This document shows, one piece after another, positions 38,230 through 50,640 of a stretch of DNA of 64,000 nucleotides. Each line of letters starts with the position of its first letter. Within the stretch, counting starts at the first letter, position 1. Both the position numbers and the translations under genes were made by a program. This DNA is from Lunularia cruciata (taxonomy: Eukaryota > Streptophyta > Marchantiopsida > Lunulariales > Lunulariaceae), in assembly GCA_948567375.1 (NCBI GenBank), contig OX419756.1, positions 37,054,552 through 37,118,551 on the forward strand, read 5' to 3'. The notes beneath the pieces are model-generated. The model saw only the letters and a program-made list of their open reading frames with translations. It did not search any database and was not told the origin of the DNA.

Positions 38230-39640
38230 TTCTAATCTAATTAACCTCCAACAACTTAGCTCTACCATTGTTAAGGCAACCTCCACCATATTTGACCCAA
38301 ACTCATGCAATCTCCACCAGGTAGATTGCCAATTTGGAGAACCACTAAATCTCTATTAAAATAATATAATCTCTCTAATTTGAGGCATGTGGATTTCAAA
38401 ATCTTCTTGCCAATTTTAATGCTCTCCAAGTTGGTTAAACTCCACCTACTCAAGCACTAGCTAAGGAAACCTCTACTAGATTTGACCCAAACTCAAGCAA
38501 CTTCCAACTCTAGATGACCTCTGCCAAGTAGACCACCAATTTGGAGAGCATTTAAATCCTTTACTAAAATAGTACAATCTCTCCAAATCAAGAGATATGG
38601 GTTTCTAAATCCTTAATTCAAGAGGATTGGTTTTTCAATTTGTCTCCAATTTTGCTTTTTAGATCCAATTTGTAATATTAAGGCCTCCAATTTCACTCAC
38701 TCTATAATATGGCTAACCATCTCCACTAGATTTGACCCAAACTTGGGCAACCTCTAACACTAGACAACCTCTAGCAAGTAGATCACCAATCTGAAAAACC
38801 TTTTAATCCTTTATTAAAACATCAACTAAATCCAATTCAAGGGATTTGCAACACTAAGGCTTCCAATTTCACTCCATCTCCTATCTAACTACCAACTCAA
38901 GCACTAGCTAGGGCAACCTCTACTAGATTTGACCCACATTCAAGCAACCTTCAACTTTAGATGACCTTTGCTAAGTAGACTACCAATCTGGAGAAGCTCT
39001 AAATCCTTTGCTAAAACAACACAATCTTTCTAATTTGAAAGATAGAGAAGTCAAAATCATGAATTTGAGAGGATTTCTTTATCAATCCATCCCCAATTTT
39101 GCTTTTTTTGGTCTAATTTTCAACACTATTGTCCTTGATTTAACTCTCATATTTGCAAATTGAATACTCATTATCTTGATTTGAAAATTTGGCAATGCTT
39201 ATACACGTTATCTCAAAATTTGTAAAATCTCCAATACAAATTTGACAAAGCTTCCTCACAAATTCCACTCAATTGAAATTGAAATCAAGTAATAATGATC
39301 AAAGGTACTATTAATTGCATCAAGCTTAGAGATACCACTAATGCCCATAGTTTATGCACTTGCTTTTCCCTTGGCTCAGTTCTTTGATGTAATCAATTTG
39401 ATCAAACACTCAACTAAGATAAAAAATACAACGCTCAATTCAATAAACTACTTATAATAACCATTGATTGTTCATAACACAAGGACCTCAATTTCACTCT
39501 CTCTCCAATTTGGCTAACCTCCACCAACTTGAGCACTAGCTAGAGCAACCTCCACTAGATTTGACCCAGACTCTAGATTACCCCCATCGAGTAGACCACC
39601 AATCTAAAGAACCCTTAAATCCTATGCCAAAATAACACAA
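38230..39640. repeat. Decayed tandem array, about 190-250 bp units
   Basis: The marker ctccactagatttgaccc (with small changes) recurs near 38281, 38472, 38723, 38924 and 39552. Each time it follows caagcactagct-a and precedes aagtagaccaccaat-tggag and aaatccttt-ctaaaa. The last spacing of about 630 bp suggests lost or unrecognisable units. Part of the unit (aattttgcttttt...caagaggatt) also occurs inverted at 58040-58110. Confidence 0.75.
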
Positions 39641-40035
39641 TCAAGATTAAGAAGATCTTCAACCAAAAGAACCTATGAGTTTAGCTAAGGTGGAATCAAG
39701 CAATGAAGTTCAATATGAAGACCAAGAGGATGTGGAAGGAGAGGTTGGAGAGACTTCCTCTGCATTGCACCAAGACAAAGAAGGAGGATAGAGTTTCTTT
39801 GCAAAAGCAATTTTAGCATTGCTTGTAGTAGATGGGGTAGACTTTGTAGTAAATCTATTAGTAACAACTCTTGGAGATGATTCTCCCTCAAGACAAAGAA
39901 GAATAAAGAGATATAATAGATTACACTTGAGTATGTAAAAAATAGTGCATTTGAGTATGTAAAAAAAGCAAAGATAGCCAAGGACAAGAAAGATTTGGAG
40001 AGGGTAAGAATCATATATAAAGATGAGTGTACAAT

Positions 40036-40572
40036 AGTCTTGATCCTATTTGGTTGATCAAACAAGCTTTGACTAGAGCGAATCTTTTAGGGAATTTTCT
40101 TATAAGAATCTCAGATTCACATGGATGAGGTACTATTGGAAAGCTTTTGACAAGATAAACCAAAGGGGAAAGAAATGACAACCTTTCCTCTAATTGGGTG
40201 GAGAAATTGCACATTTTCAAGGCCTAATTCATCCGTTTAGGCCTCCAAAATTGCCTTCAAAGATTTCAAGCATATTTTGGTTCCTACTTTATTAGTAAAA
40301 ATCTCCTTTTTGTGATACCTCTTTTTGATCTATTTATTCCATCATATGTAACATCCTTCTAAATGTTACTTAACCAATTCTCACCTTTAAATCATATGTC
40401 TAGCTATTGGTTCTAAGGTTTTCAAGTCTATTTTGGTTTCTGCACTATTAGTAGAAGTACTCTTTTGGTGATGCTTGTATCTGATCTATTTTGTCTATCA
40501 TATATGACATCATTTCAAATGTTACCAAACCGAGTTTCACATTAAGATCATATAGCTAGCTCTTGGTAAAAC
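40036..40572 (-). mobile_element. Truncated family 1 LTR with adjoining polypurine tract
   Basis: Aligns with 30552-31089, including the internal duplication, but lacks the portion with the TATA region. It ends ttggtaaaac, then ctcactccttttaaga, the complement of the polypurine tract. It is therefore the remnant of a 3' LTR of another minus-strand element whose interior is no longer recognisable. Confidence 0.75.
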
Positions 40573-41759
40573 CTCACTCCTTTTAAGATAGTGAAAAATC
40601 CCATGGAAATGAAGAGCATCATTACTACACTATATGAGATAGATTCAAAACACCTTTCTTTGTATAGTAGCAATTATAATGTAGTTTCAAAGTTTCTAGT
40701 GCCTCACACTATTGGAAATGATGATAGCAATGATTATGACATATGAAACTTTTTTATTTTATCAAATGTAGAGCAAATAGTTTTTTTTGCAATTTCATTG
40801 GGATCCACTCAAGTATGACAAGTAACTAATGCTATTTTCTTATCTCTAATAGAATTTGAATGAATATGATCGTATGACTCATATGTTCATATAAACTAAT
40901 ATTTTGTGGTTGTTTTATTCACTATGCAAGAAGAAAAAGTATGATGGATGGTGTGTTATTACCCATGAGCCCATGTCTTTTGTAGTGAGATCAAATTTGC
41001 AAAAAACTTGACCTACCAAATTCAAAGTATGTGCTTTGAATTGTTATGCATAGGGTATGGGATATTTGTGGTATGTATGGGATGGGGATGTGTGGTATGC
41101 ACGGGCTATGTTGAGTGGTAAAAAACTAGTTCCAAAAGATTTGTATTCTTTTTTGAACCTTACTCTTGTGGTTATTCTATTTCTTCTATTTCTTGTACTT
41201 CTTCTAATTTCTCTTTGAAAAAATCCATGCTTTGACAAGTGAGTGGTGTTTATTTCTTGTAGTGAACCATAGGATGGTGAAGTTGCATGTGTATTACAAC
41301 TAACTTTGCCTCAATAACATGAAACATGATCTCTACCCAATCATAATCCTCCAAATTAGATTGTGCTATTGTGGTTTCTACCACCAATATATATTCCCTT
41401 GTGACCACCTTTGGCCTTCTAGATGGGATGAGGAAAGAACATATTATCTAGAAAAAAGTCTACATATACACACTATTGGGCTAAATATCTCCTAACTATC
41501 TTGTCTCTATTTGGCAGCCAATTCTCAATCATATTACGAGGAACAATCTTCCTCATTGTTCTCCTCATATGCAAATGAAAAGCTTCCAAAATCAAGCTCA
41601 AGCTAAGTGTAAGCACTCTCTCCCAAACTCTATCAAAATGGGTATGCCTATGCCAACTAGTGACGAACTTGGTACATCATGGTATCTAGAAAAGTGGAAA
41701 CAAGATCGACCATAAGTGAGTGAATGGAATCAATAGATGATAATACATATTCAAATACT

Positions 41760-42253
41760 AATTCATAAGGATACAATAAAAATATGAAGAGTTTTGATTG
41801 AAATTAAGATAAGAAATTCCCCAATATTTTGTTGCACAAAAGGAGCACTCTAACTTTATTATAGAGTGAAGGAGAACCTATTTAAGGGAGCTCCATCCTT
41901 AGATTAGATACATGGATTGGTGATATGTTAGCCTTAGTCTCATTCTTTCTATCTATAGAAATCTCAAAACAAAATGGAAGTAGTATTGTTGGAAAGATCT
42001 CAATGAGACAAACAAAGAGAGAGTGAAGTAAAAGCCTTTCTTTTAGAGGGGTAATATTCCATTTTTTAGGCCTTATTCTCTTGTTTAAGCTTTGAAAGTT
42101 TTTGATATGTTTTTGGCCTATGCACTATTAGTGGAAGTCCTTTTTTGGTAACTTCTCTATCCAAAAAACTTAGACTATCATGTATCATAACTCAAGAGAT
42201 ATTACCAAGCAAAGTTTCACCTTTAGATAATTTTTCTAACTAGTGATATTACA
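41760..42253 (-). mobile_element. Degenerate family 1 LTR, single-unit form
   Basis: Plus-strand landmarks are acaaaaggagcac, ctttattatagag, acatggattggtgatatgtta, gcactattagtggaagtcc and gatattaca at 42245-42253. It has only one unit of the internal repeat, like the 37.5 kb copy. The low-coordinate end is approximate. Confidence 0.7.
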
Positions 42254-43822
42254 GATACTATCATAATAGAAATTTAAGTATTGCATGATTTGCATATTGT
42301 GTATCACACTATATAATAATATAACTCTAAGCGCACATGGTTAATGATTTCTATATTTCTCATCATATTAAAAGTCGTGCCAATTAGAGACACTAAACCC
42401 ATATCAATTATCCTAAGTGTTGGTTACTTAGTCCCTTTGTTGTTCCAAATGAACTTCTAAAGCTTGCACAACCATATTAGATAGATGAAGGCATATTAAA
42501 TTTATGAAAGACTAAAATTCTTCTATGAAAAATAGATAGGTAGCCCAAGTATGAAGGGCTAAAATTCCTTTGTGTTGGTGAAATAACAAAGAGACATTAT
42601 ACATACCACATACCAAGTAGCTTGTATATCAAGTATCTTGTGCTTATCAAGTAGCCCATACATATCATGCAAACAATATGTGTGGGCTACTTGGTTAGGG
42701 ATTTGGGTTGGCATGGCTTGCATGGGATAATGGGTGTACAATTTGAGTTTTAGGCAAATGCAAGAATTCCTAGCATTCCAAAGACAAGCAATAATCTAGA
42801 GGTGTGCAATCTTAAAAAGCTAATGGACTTATATATAATATGGAAAATTAGATAGTAATACAAATTTTCAAACCCATTGCATTCAAATCATTTGGTCAGA
42901 TAGTTTATACTATATGTTTGATCTAGTTTTTGTCCATCCAACAACAAATGATGTAGGTCATGTAATCAATTGTAATATCAAAGTTAATGATCTTGGATTT
43001 CCTCCTTGTATTCCTCCTTGACCACTCAAATATAATCTGAAATTAGTATTTTTTTGTCTTAAGTTTTACTATCATGTTTGTACTCTTCTATACTGTCCTT
43101 CTCCCTATCTTTGGTTTCTCTTCCTAAATTAGAATTCTTGATTATTCCGCTCCCATGCTCTGCTCTCCCTCTTCCAATTTTGTAAGGCCTTGATTCCTTG
43201 GATTTTCTTTCATTCCAATTTTTTTCTCAAATGCTTTTCTTCCCAATTTTTCTTCACTCCAAATTTGCTTCTTCTTGTCACTTTTCATCCCAACTTCTTC
43301 TTGTCTTCTCAATGAATGCTTTTCAATCTTCTCATTGTTGGTCTTCTCAATCATTGCCTAAACTCTCCTCGATGCTACTTCTATTCACCTCTTCCCAAAT
43401 GTGGACCCGCTTGTCACTCCTTGATTTGATTGTGCTCTATATTATCACTCCTCAATTCTCTTTCCTACAAAAACTAAATTGCTCAATAATCTCACTACTC
43501 AAGAATGCTCTCCTTGTAATCTTTCAAAATTTGACTCTCCTTTGAATTGATTTCCTTTGACTCTCCTCTTAAACTCCCATTGTTCTTTTGATTCTATTGA
43601 GTTCTAAACCTTTGAACTCCAATGGATTTATACTTTCCTCCATGTTTGAAATTTATATCTAAACATCCTTACATAAACCAATATTATTGGTTTTCATTTT
43701 CAATGGCTACTTCTTGACAAAGACATTGATACCCCTTTGTCCTTAAGATCTATCCCTCTTTTGCCTTTACATCTCTTGTTGTACCACAAAATATTTCACT
43801 TTCAACCGATGCATCCCGCATA

Positions 43823-44008
43823 TCCTCCTTTGTTCTACTCAATTTAGACTCTTATAAGTGGGAACGAATTTTACATTTGAATTTTTATTATGATAATTAA
43901 TACAATCCACTCATGTCCTCCTTTGTTCTACTCAATTTGGACTCTTATAAGTGGGAACAAATTTTACATTTGAATTTTTATTATGATAATTAATACAATC
44001 CACTCATG
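43823..44008. repeat. Nearly identical tandem duplication, 93-bp unit
   Basis: Copies at 43823-43915 and 43916-44008 (tcctcctttgttctactc ... aatccactcatg) differ at only two positions that I can see, so the duplication is recent. Confidence 0.9.
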
Positions 44009-45120
44009 GATCATCTCATACTTGGTGCTGTCCTATCACTTTGGTGCATGAAATCCTTTTTCCATACTTGTTCAATTGTATGTTGTCATTCTCATATTCC
44101 ACAACTCTAGAGTATGCTATCTATTTGAGTATACCATGCATATTGGCCAAGGACTATACTTGCATGCACATACCACACACACCAAATTCTACACCTCTAA
44201 CACTTAAGATTAATAATATGATAAAGCATATTTTTTCATTGATTACCATACATTATTGAATTCAACAAGCAAATACAAACAAGAAAATTGGCAAATATAC
44301 ATGCAAATTCAAAATTTAGCCTATAATGGATCTTTTTTATTCATTTGTATACAACCAGATCTCTTTTATTTATTGATAATAATAAAAAGTTTTGTTTTTA
44401 ATTCAACAAACTACCTGGTTGGTGGTTGCATGCAAGACACTAATAAAATACTTAAGTTTTAATTTCTTCTCTGATTTCTATATGTGGTTTAAAACCAACC
44501 GCTTTGGTACACATTGGATGTCTCCTCAATCATACCATGTCATGATATGATCTTGCACTGAGTAATGCAAACTGAATGAACTTCATTGTATCACTATGCA
44601 TCAAACTCAAATTCATAAAAGGTGAACTAAATGCTCTAACTCATGGAGATAGAAACAATGACAATGAAGCAAGATCAAATATTCATGAAAAGAACAATAT
44701 AACACTACCTTACCTCCTTTAAAGTGGATTATTTCCTTTTGGTCATCACATACTGCTTGTCCATTTATGGAATAAAATCCTTTGTTGCTATAATAGATTT
44801 CACTCTTAATAGGTGGCTTTTGAGCTGGGGGAAAAGTTGCAATCAATTAATCCTACACATCTTGGAAAACTTTTCAAAGCAAATAATGATGAAATCAACT
44901 CTCTCTATCCCCTATCTGACCATTTTACTTACATCCCTAGTATTCTTATAATGGCAGCCATTACTCTCTCTATGAATCTAATAGCAAATCTTGAACTCGT
45001 ATCCTAAATGTTCAATGTTTTACCTATTCACACACCATCCCCATAATGCCCAAACCTATCTAGCACCATGGCAACTTGTATGCAAAATGGGAGTTTGACT
45101 TCTTTTGATGGATTTCTAAA

Positions 45121-45198
45121 CACATGATGATCTTGTATCACATCCACTAATGCTTGGAACACATGATGATCTTTGATCACATCCACTAAGGCTTGGAA
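45121..45198. repeat. Two-copy tandem repeat, 39-bp unit
   Basis: cacatgatgatctt followed by atcacatccactaa-gcttggaa occurs at 45121-45159 and 45160-45198 with a few substitutions. Confidence 0.8.
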
Positions 45199-46169
45199 CT
45201 AGAAAGTACCCATTCATGTCATCTGTCTACATGCTTTACTATCTAATCCTCTAAAGAATTTCAAATGAGTTCTTGCTCCTAAAGCAATCTAGGTTGTAAA
45301 TAATGGGAATAGTATGTGAAATTACATCACTGTGATAGAAGTTGAAGTGTACTATCTTCTTCCTCTTTTACTCCAATATTTCTCGTATGCTTGAAAATTC
45401 AATTCATCACGGAAAATCCATTCAAAGTAAGCTTGAGCTTTAGCCTCACTTCTAGTTATTTCTTAAATGCATTTCAATATTTTCTTGATCAGATGGCGTA
45501 GGGTATTAGTGAGTAGCATTGCTTCCATCTCAATTGGTTTGCTGATCAAATTTGCACTATGATATCTCAACCTCAATTGAAATGACATGCGGATTGCACC
45601 ATTTCAATTACACCAGCGTGAGCAAGAAATGAAATAGAATACTTATGTCGCAATGAGTATTCTGCTTCATTGGATATGGAATGTCAAGAACCAATTTTTA
45701 CTCCGAACATGTTCGCCTCTTGCTCTTCAAATTTGAAATCCTCTCTTAGTTCATTAACTATTTCATTAGTGTCAATTAAGATTTAGGGAATCTGCGAACA
45801 CTTGTAAAAATGATTTTAATTTCCCAAAAATATTTATAGGTGTAGCATCTGGAATCTTTAGGAATCTCCTCCGGTCCCCGTAAATTTTGTATGGATAACC
45901 CGGAAAAATTTAAAAATTGTTACGGATCTCTATTAGCATTAGGAAAACTAAATCTAAAACCTCAATATCTTCTAGGGTTAGCATTTACCAATACATTCCG
46001 ATTGCGCTCTTGAAAATGACTGTTATGTAAGAATTGTTCCCGCGCCATGACTTCCAGGGTTGATGTTAGGTCTTTTCCTCCACTTCAGGTATTGTCAAGT
46101 CTTTATCTGTGTGAAATGAGTAAAAAGATTTACTTCTGTCCTGTACCAGGGCGGTAATAAGTTTCGTAT

Positions 46170-46247
46170 GAGTTAACGCGCACGATAAACAGATACATTT
46201 AACTCATAATGAGTTGCGTGTGGATTAACACGCATAATAAACAGATA
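46170..46247. repeat. Pair of 26-bp imperfect direct repeats
   Basis: gagttaacgcgcacgataaa followed by cagata (46170-46195) recurs as ggattaacacgcataataaa followed by cagata (46222-46247). It lies about 1.05 kb upstream of the NBR1 start codon; a regulatory role is unproven. Confidence 0.6.
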
Positions 46248-46289
46248 GTCTAACCTCAAATAAGCATTGGAACCTTAACAACAATTGTG

Positions 46290-47303
46290 GATTACAATGT
46301 TAGACTACTTAGTACTGGAACACACTGCAGTTACCCGCATTTGAAGTGCACAGTAGTCAAAGAAAGAATTCATTACTGTACGTGTAAGCGCGTAATAGGT
46401 CGTGGTATCCTTCTTGCGAAACTTTCGAATCCCTGGGAACTGACCCCGCTGCTTCTGGTCACAGAATGGGACGGGAAAACTTTTCGGCCAAACCTCAGTA
46501 GACGGTAACCTCATCCTTCCAGCGTAACTACGTAGACAAAACTGAAGGAAGGCAGTTGCGATCCTCCGGTCCGGAATATTTTCCCGGTACACATGTAGCG
46601 TCACCAGCGTTTAACTTGAAAGCTCGACCGACGTGTTTGTTTCCAGTTCTGTTACGGCGAAGTCCCAAAATCACGCCAAGATTGCCCAGGGACGAATAGA
46701 GTCTCAGTCGCGGGAAAACGTTTGGCCGGCTATTCGTCGGTCTTGCACAGTGACATCCACGTTATGCGGAACCCATTCGAAGTTCGTAGGCTTTGAGACA
46801 TGAGTGACGGTGGTCAGTGGGTAAATTGACGGGAATGGATGGATGGAGAGGTGGTTTTGAAGTCACGTGGAGAAGTGTAGTATACGCCGTAGCGTGGTTG
46901 ACACGACAGACGTCGATAAAGACCATTATAAGATAGTTGTGAACCAGCTCCATGTTGATCATAGCTTGCATTCTGCGTGGAGTGTTCGTCTTTGCGGTTT
47001 CTTATCCCCCCTTCATTCGCCCAGCGCGGCTCACTGGAACGCGCCAGTTTTACATTGTGTTGTCGATCCTTTACCTTCAATTGCTCGTCGGTGAATGAGT
47101 AAAATCCCTCGGCCTTTAGTAGATCTGGGCGTGGAAAAATTGAATGATTGATCGCAGCTTTTCCGGTTGGTTTGGAACATCCGCTCGCGGCTCATCGGAA
47201 CGCTTTCTGGTTTGACTGTGGTGTTGGTTTGCTTGGGATTGGCGTGAGGAATCGGTGTGCATATTCAGAGGAGTTGTCGAGCTCTTGTTTTGTCGCGGAA
47301 ATC
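46290..47303 (+). promoter_or_regulatory. Upstream region of NBR1
   Basis: About 1 kb of higher-GC sequence before the NBR1 ATG. It must hold the promoter and 5' UTR. Overlapping small frames on both strands show no domains. I see no clear TATA box. Confidence 0.4.
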
Positions 47304-50300
47304 ATGAATTACGTGATCAAGGTAAGAAAATTCGCAGTTCTAGAGGTTGAAGACGTTGAATCAGGGTTTTATTGTTGTGATTGGAAATCAATTTCGAGAT
47401 TTGGTCAAGAGTTTAAGCAGGATGCACCGTCTGTTGCTAGGGTAATTTGGCAACATGAAGGGAGTTGATTTCTTGCTCGCAGAATTGCCACAATAGAAAA
47501 TTTAAAGTATGCTGAAACCCTGCCATAAGGGCATCTGACTTCGTCGCGGCAATTCGTTTTCCAACAGAATAGTTTCAATTGTCGATGGTTTTTCGCTTTT
47601 GCAATTATCATAGGGAAATACTGATATTTTATGTTATTTCTTCGGGCAGATTAAGTATGAAGACACCCTTCGGCGTCTCACTTACTCTGGTAGTAAGCCT
47701 CATGGAGAGCAGGTTGGACTCAAGTTAACCTACGCAGAGCTAGAAGCGAAAATTAAAGACATCTTCAAGCTACCAGCGGGTTCACAGCTTCGTGTTACTT
47801 ACACGGACAAGGATAATGATGTTGTTACCATGGGAGATGATCAGGATTTGGAAGATGCGTGTGTTTTGCAAGGCATCAATCCCTTAAGATTGAATGTAAC
47901 ACTGGTGGAAGGCAAGAATATCGGACGAGCTGGAAGCCACATTGAGCAAATTGCACGTGTGCAGTTGAACAAGACTTTGTCGAGCATTAGACATATCCAA
48001 AAGGCTGCTACCGATGTCGTGAAGCCAGTTGCTGGGGCGAAGGATTCATTTACTACGCGCCAGTTATCGGAGTTGGTTGATACAATCGTAAACACAGTCA
48101 CATCGCAAATCAACTCTGCAGTAAGGAGTGGGGAGTTGGCAAGTGCTTCTATAGTTGCTACTGAAGTCGAGGATTCGGCTGAGGCTGAAACCCGTCATGT
48201 TCCTCCGCCTGTGAAGAAAGGCGGACTTAAGGCCATAGTCCCGATTGGACACAGAGATGTTGCAGACACTGAATCTTTGGACGCTGACCACGCTTCTCGT
48301 GTTTTCCACAGTGGCGTACAGTGTGACATTTGTGGCATGAGTCCCATTGTTGGTCCACGTTTCAAATCAATCAAGTAAGTGAGTTTCTAGCCAAGACCTA
48401 GTAGTAGGTCTTGGCTAGAAACTGGAGCTTGATCTCGGTCTTTCTGCAATTTAATTTGTGATATACTTTTTCTTGCAGCTGCGGACTCTTACTTCTTCCA
48501 GCTGATTAAATTTAGATATTCCTCGATGCGCAGGAAAGAGGATTACGACCTTTGTCTGGGCTGCTTCATGGAGTCGGGCACTGCGAGCGATTACAACCGC
48601 ATTGATCGCCCTCTGTATCGTGTTAGACACTATTCAAGTGGAGGGAACACCAAGCTGGTACTTTGCTTGAAGTTTGAGCTTGATAGTTACATAATTATGA
48701 TTCGTCTTTAAGGTTGGTTGTGTTGACGTGTGTATTGAAGGGAACCTCACGCTACACTGGCAGCGTTTTTCTAATGTTGTGCTAATTCCTCGCAGCGTTG
48801 TCCTGCTTTCAATCCCAATTTCCACGCGGGGCGACCATTCTCCATGCGAGGACCATATGGCGGTAGGCCCGATAGTCGATGCCATTCCATTCACCAAATG
48901 AATGGCTGCGGAGGTAAACTTGATGCTCGGTTCGTCCAAGACGTTACCATCTTTGACGGTACGGAACTTGCTCCACGAACCAATTTCACAAAAATTTGGC
49001 GGCTACGCAACAGCGGAACTCTACCGTGGCCCGTGGATACGAAGCTTGTGCACGTTGGTGGTGATGAACTTGGTTGCGTCTTCGTTGTTCCTTTGGAGGT
49101 TGGTGGCACTTGCACGATCTCATGGAGTTTGCTGCCAATATTTCCTGAGTGTAACCTTGACAATCAATATCAATTATATGTTGGGATCGTGTGAACGGTT
49201 GACGTTATTGTGCCTGCTCGTTGTTTGTGTAGATGATTTAGTCTGTTGTGTGGCAGGCCTTCCCGAAGCTGTCTTTCTCTTCTATCTGTCCTCGTCGTCA
49301 GAATTACCTCAAGTTTTTGACCTTTGATAATCGGGTTACATTGTTACAGTTGTGCTCGTACTCATTGAGATTGATAAGACTGATTTCTTTTCTGATTCTT
49401 TTTCTACTCGCAGCTGCCTAAGCGAGGTCTACCTCCAGGTGAGGAAGTGGAGGCGTCAGTTGATCTTGTTGCCCCCGAGAAACCGGGGCGTTATGTTTCA
49501 CACTGGCGCCTCGCGTCGCCCTCTGGACCAAAGTTTGGACATCGAGTGTGGGTCTTAATTCAGGTATAGTTGCACTGGTCGAAGGAGTAAGAAAGACTTC
49601 AGCTTTTGAGGGTTTGTGGCATTCTACTGGGATATGAAGTTTGACACTGGCCTTGGATAAATTTGCTTTCCTTAAGAGGTAGTACTAAATTAGTAGAATC
49701 TGCGTTTCAGGTTAACTCCAAGGAAGAGCTCGAGCAAGGCGTTAGCTTGACGGAGAGGTCCGAAGGCCCGCCAGCAACGGTTGATTCGAGTACTCCGGAA
49801 GCTAGACCTCCTACTCTGAGAGGGGAGATGATTGGGAATAATTTATTCTTGGCAAAGGACTATCCAACTGGATTAAGCTCTCTTCTCAATGACTCAGATT
49901 TAAGGGCAGTTGGGATTGTGAAAGAAGCGAGCGTTGTTGAACCGGCGGTAGTTGCGGACGAGGAAGCATCGGATGAGGAAGGTCGCGGGGAGGTCCAGGT
50001 GGGGACAATCGAGGACGTGAAAGATGAGATATTGAGCGAGACTTCCCTCATGTCAAGTAATTCTATTGGAAAGGTGCTCGTAGATGATGCTCCAGAAACA
50101 TTAGATGACAGTGTATCTATCAAGTCAAGTAACTCTATGGGCAAGGGGAAGTCCGTGGATGATGTCCCAGCAACATTCGTCAACAGTGAACTAGGTGGAT
50201 TCGTGATGACTGAAAAGCCCCGCAGTGAAGAGAACTCCTTTGTTTCTAACCCGTCCGGGTCGCCCGGGATAGGTGACGCCAGTTCCAGCACGGTGGATGT

Positions 50301-50640
50301 TGATTTTGAAGAAGAGGCGGAGGAGTTTAACAACAATGAATCAAAGATAGCTAGTCTGTCTGACAAGTTGGAGGGTATGGGGTTCAGCGACCGCAAATTG
50401 AACCTCGAGCTCCTTGAGAAAAATCAGCTAGACTTGCGTAGCACTCTGGAGGATTTGTTTGCTGCAGCAGGCTGGGATCCTATCTTGGAAGAATTAGAGG
50501 AGATGGGCTTTCTGGATGTGGAAATGAACCGCCGACTTATGTTTAAAAACAACGGTTCAGTTAAGAGGGTGGTTAAGGAGCTTATTCAAATGTACAAGGA
50601 ACCGGCTGTTGGGGGCAATGGTTTAAGTGCTTCTCGTTGA
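47304..50640 (+). CDS. NBR1: NBR1/Joka2-type selective autophagy cargo receptor
   Basis: Six exons, 47304-47321, 47650-48374, 48534-48657, 48796-49098, 49414-49563 and 49711-50640, join in phase and code for 749 residues. PB1 (1 to about 85) starts MNYVIKIKYEDTLRRL, with the basic Lys face for self-assembly and the acidic DKDNDVVTMGDDQDLEDA loop. A ZZ zinc finger (about 224-270) has CDICGM and KKEDYDLCLGCF. The FW (NBR1-like) domain (about 330-440) contains WRLRNSGTLPWP and ends FGHRVWVLIQ. An acidic Ser-rich linker follows. Two UBA domains (about 655-693 and 700-740) flank WDPIL (695-699), the expected ATG8-interacting motif. The protein recruits ubiquitinated and other cargo to autophagosomes and is itself degraded in the vacuole. 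The architecture matches plant NBR1 fully. Exon 1 is only 18 nt. Confidence 0.97.
48383..48422 (+). other. Perfect 18-bp hairpin in NBR1 intron 2
   Basis: Arms gtttctagccaagaccta (48383-48400) and its exact complement (48405-48422) with a 4-nt loop gtag. It begins 8 nt after the 5' splice site of a 159-nt intron that splits the ZZ finger. The intronic RNA would fold very stably next to the U1 binding site. Confidence 0.9.

Larger units (their letters stand above)
42254..46286. other. AT-rich intergenic region without recognisable genes
   Basis: Short frames only, none with recognisable domains. It contains two recent tandem duplications (43.82-44.01 and 45.12-45.20 kb) and a short repeat pair near 46.2 kb. 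From about 45.9 kb the base composition approaches that of the NBR1 gene. Confidence 0.5.

Noticed and set aside
40573-41760. Possible interior of the Ty3/gypsy element belonging to the truncated LTR at 40.0-40.57 kb
   Set aside because: Beyond the polypurine-tract-like sequence, no pol or gag motif could be read, so the interior is lost or too decayed.
47830-48378. Apparent early stop of NBR1 after the first half of the ZZ finger
   Set aside because: The stop is inside an intron: the donor at 48375 and acceptor at 48533 restore the frame and the second half of the ZZ.
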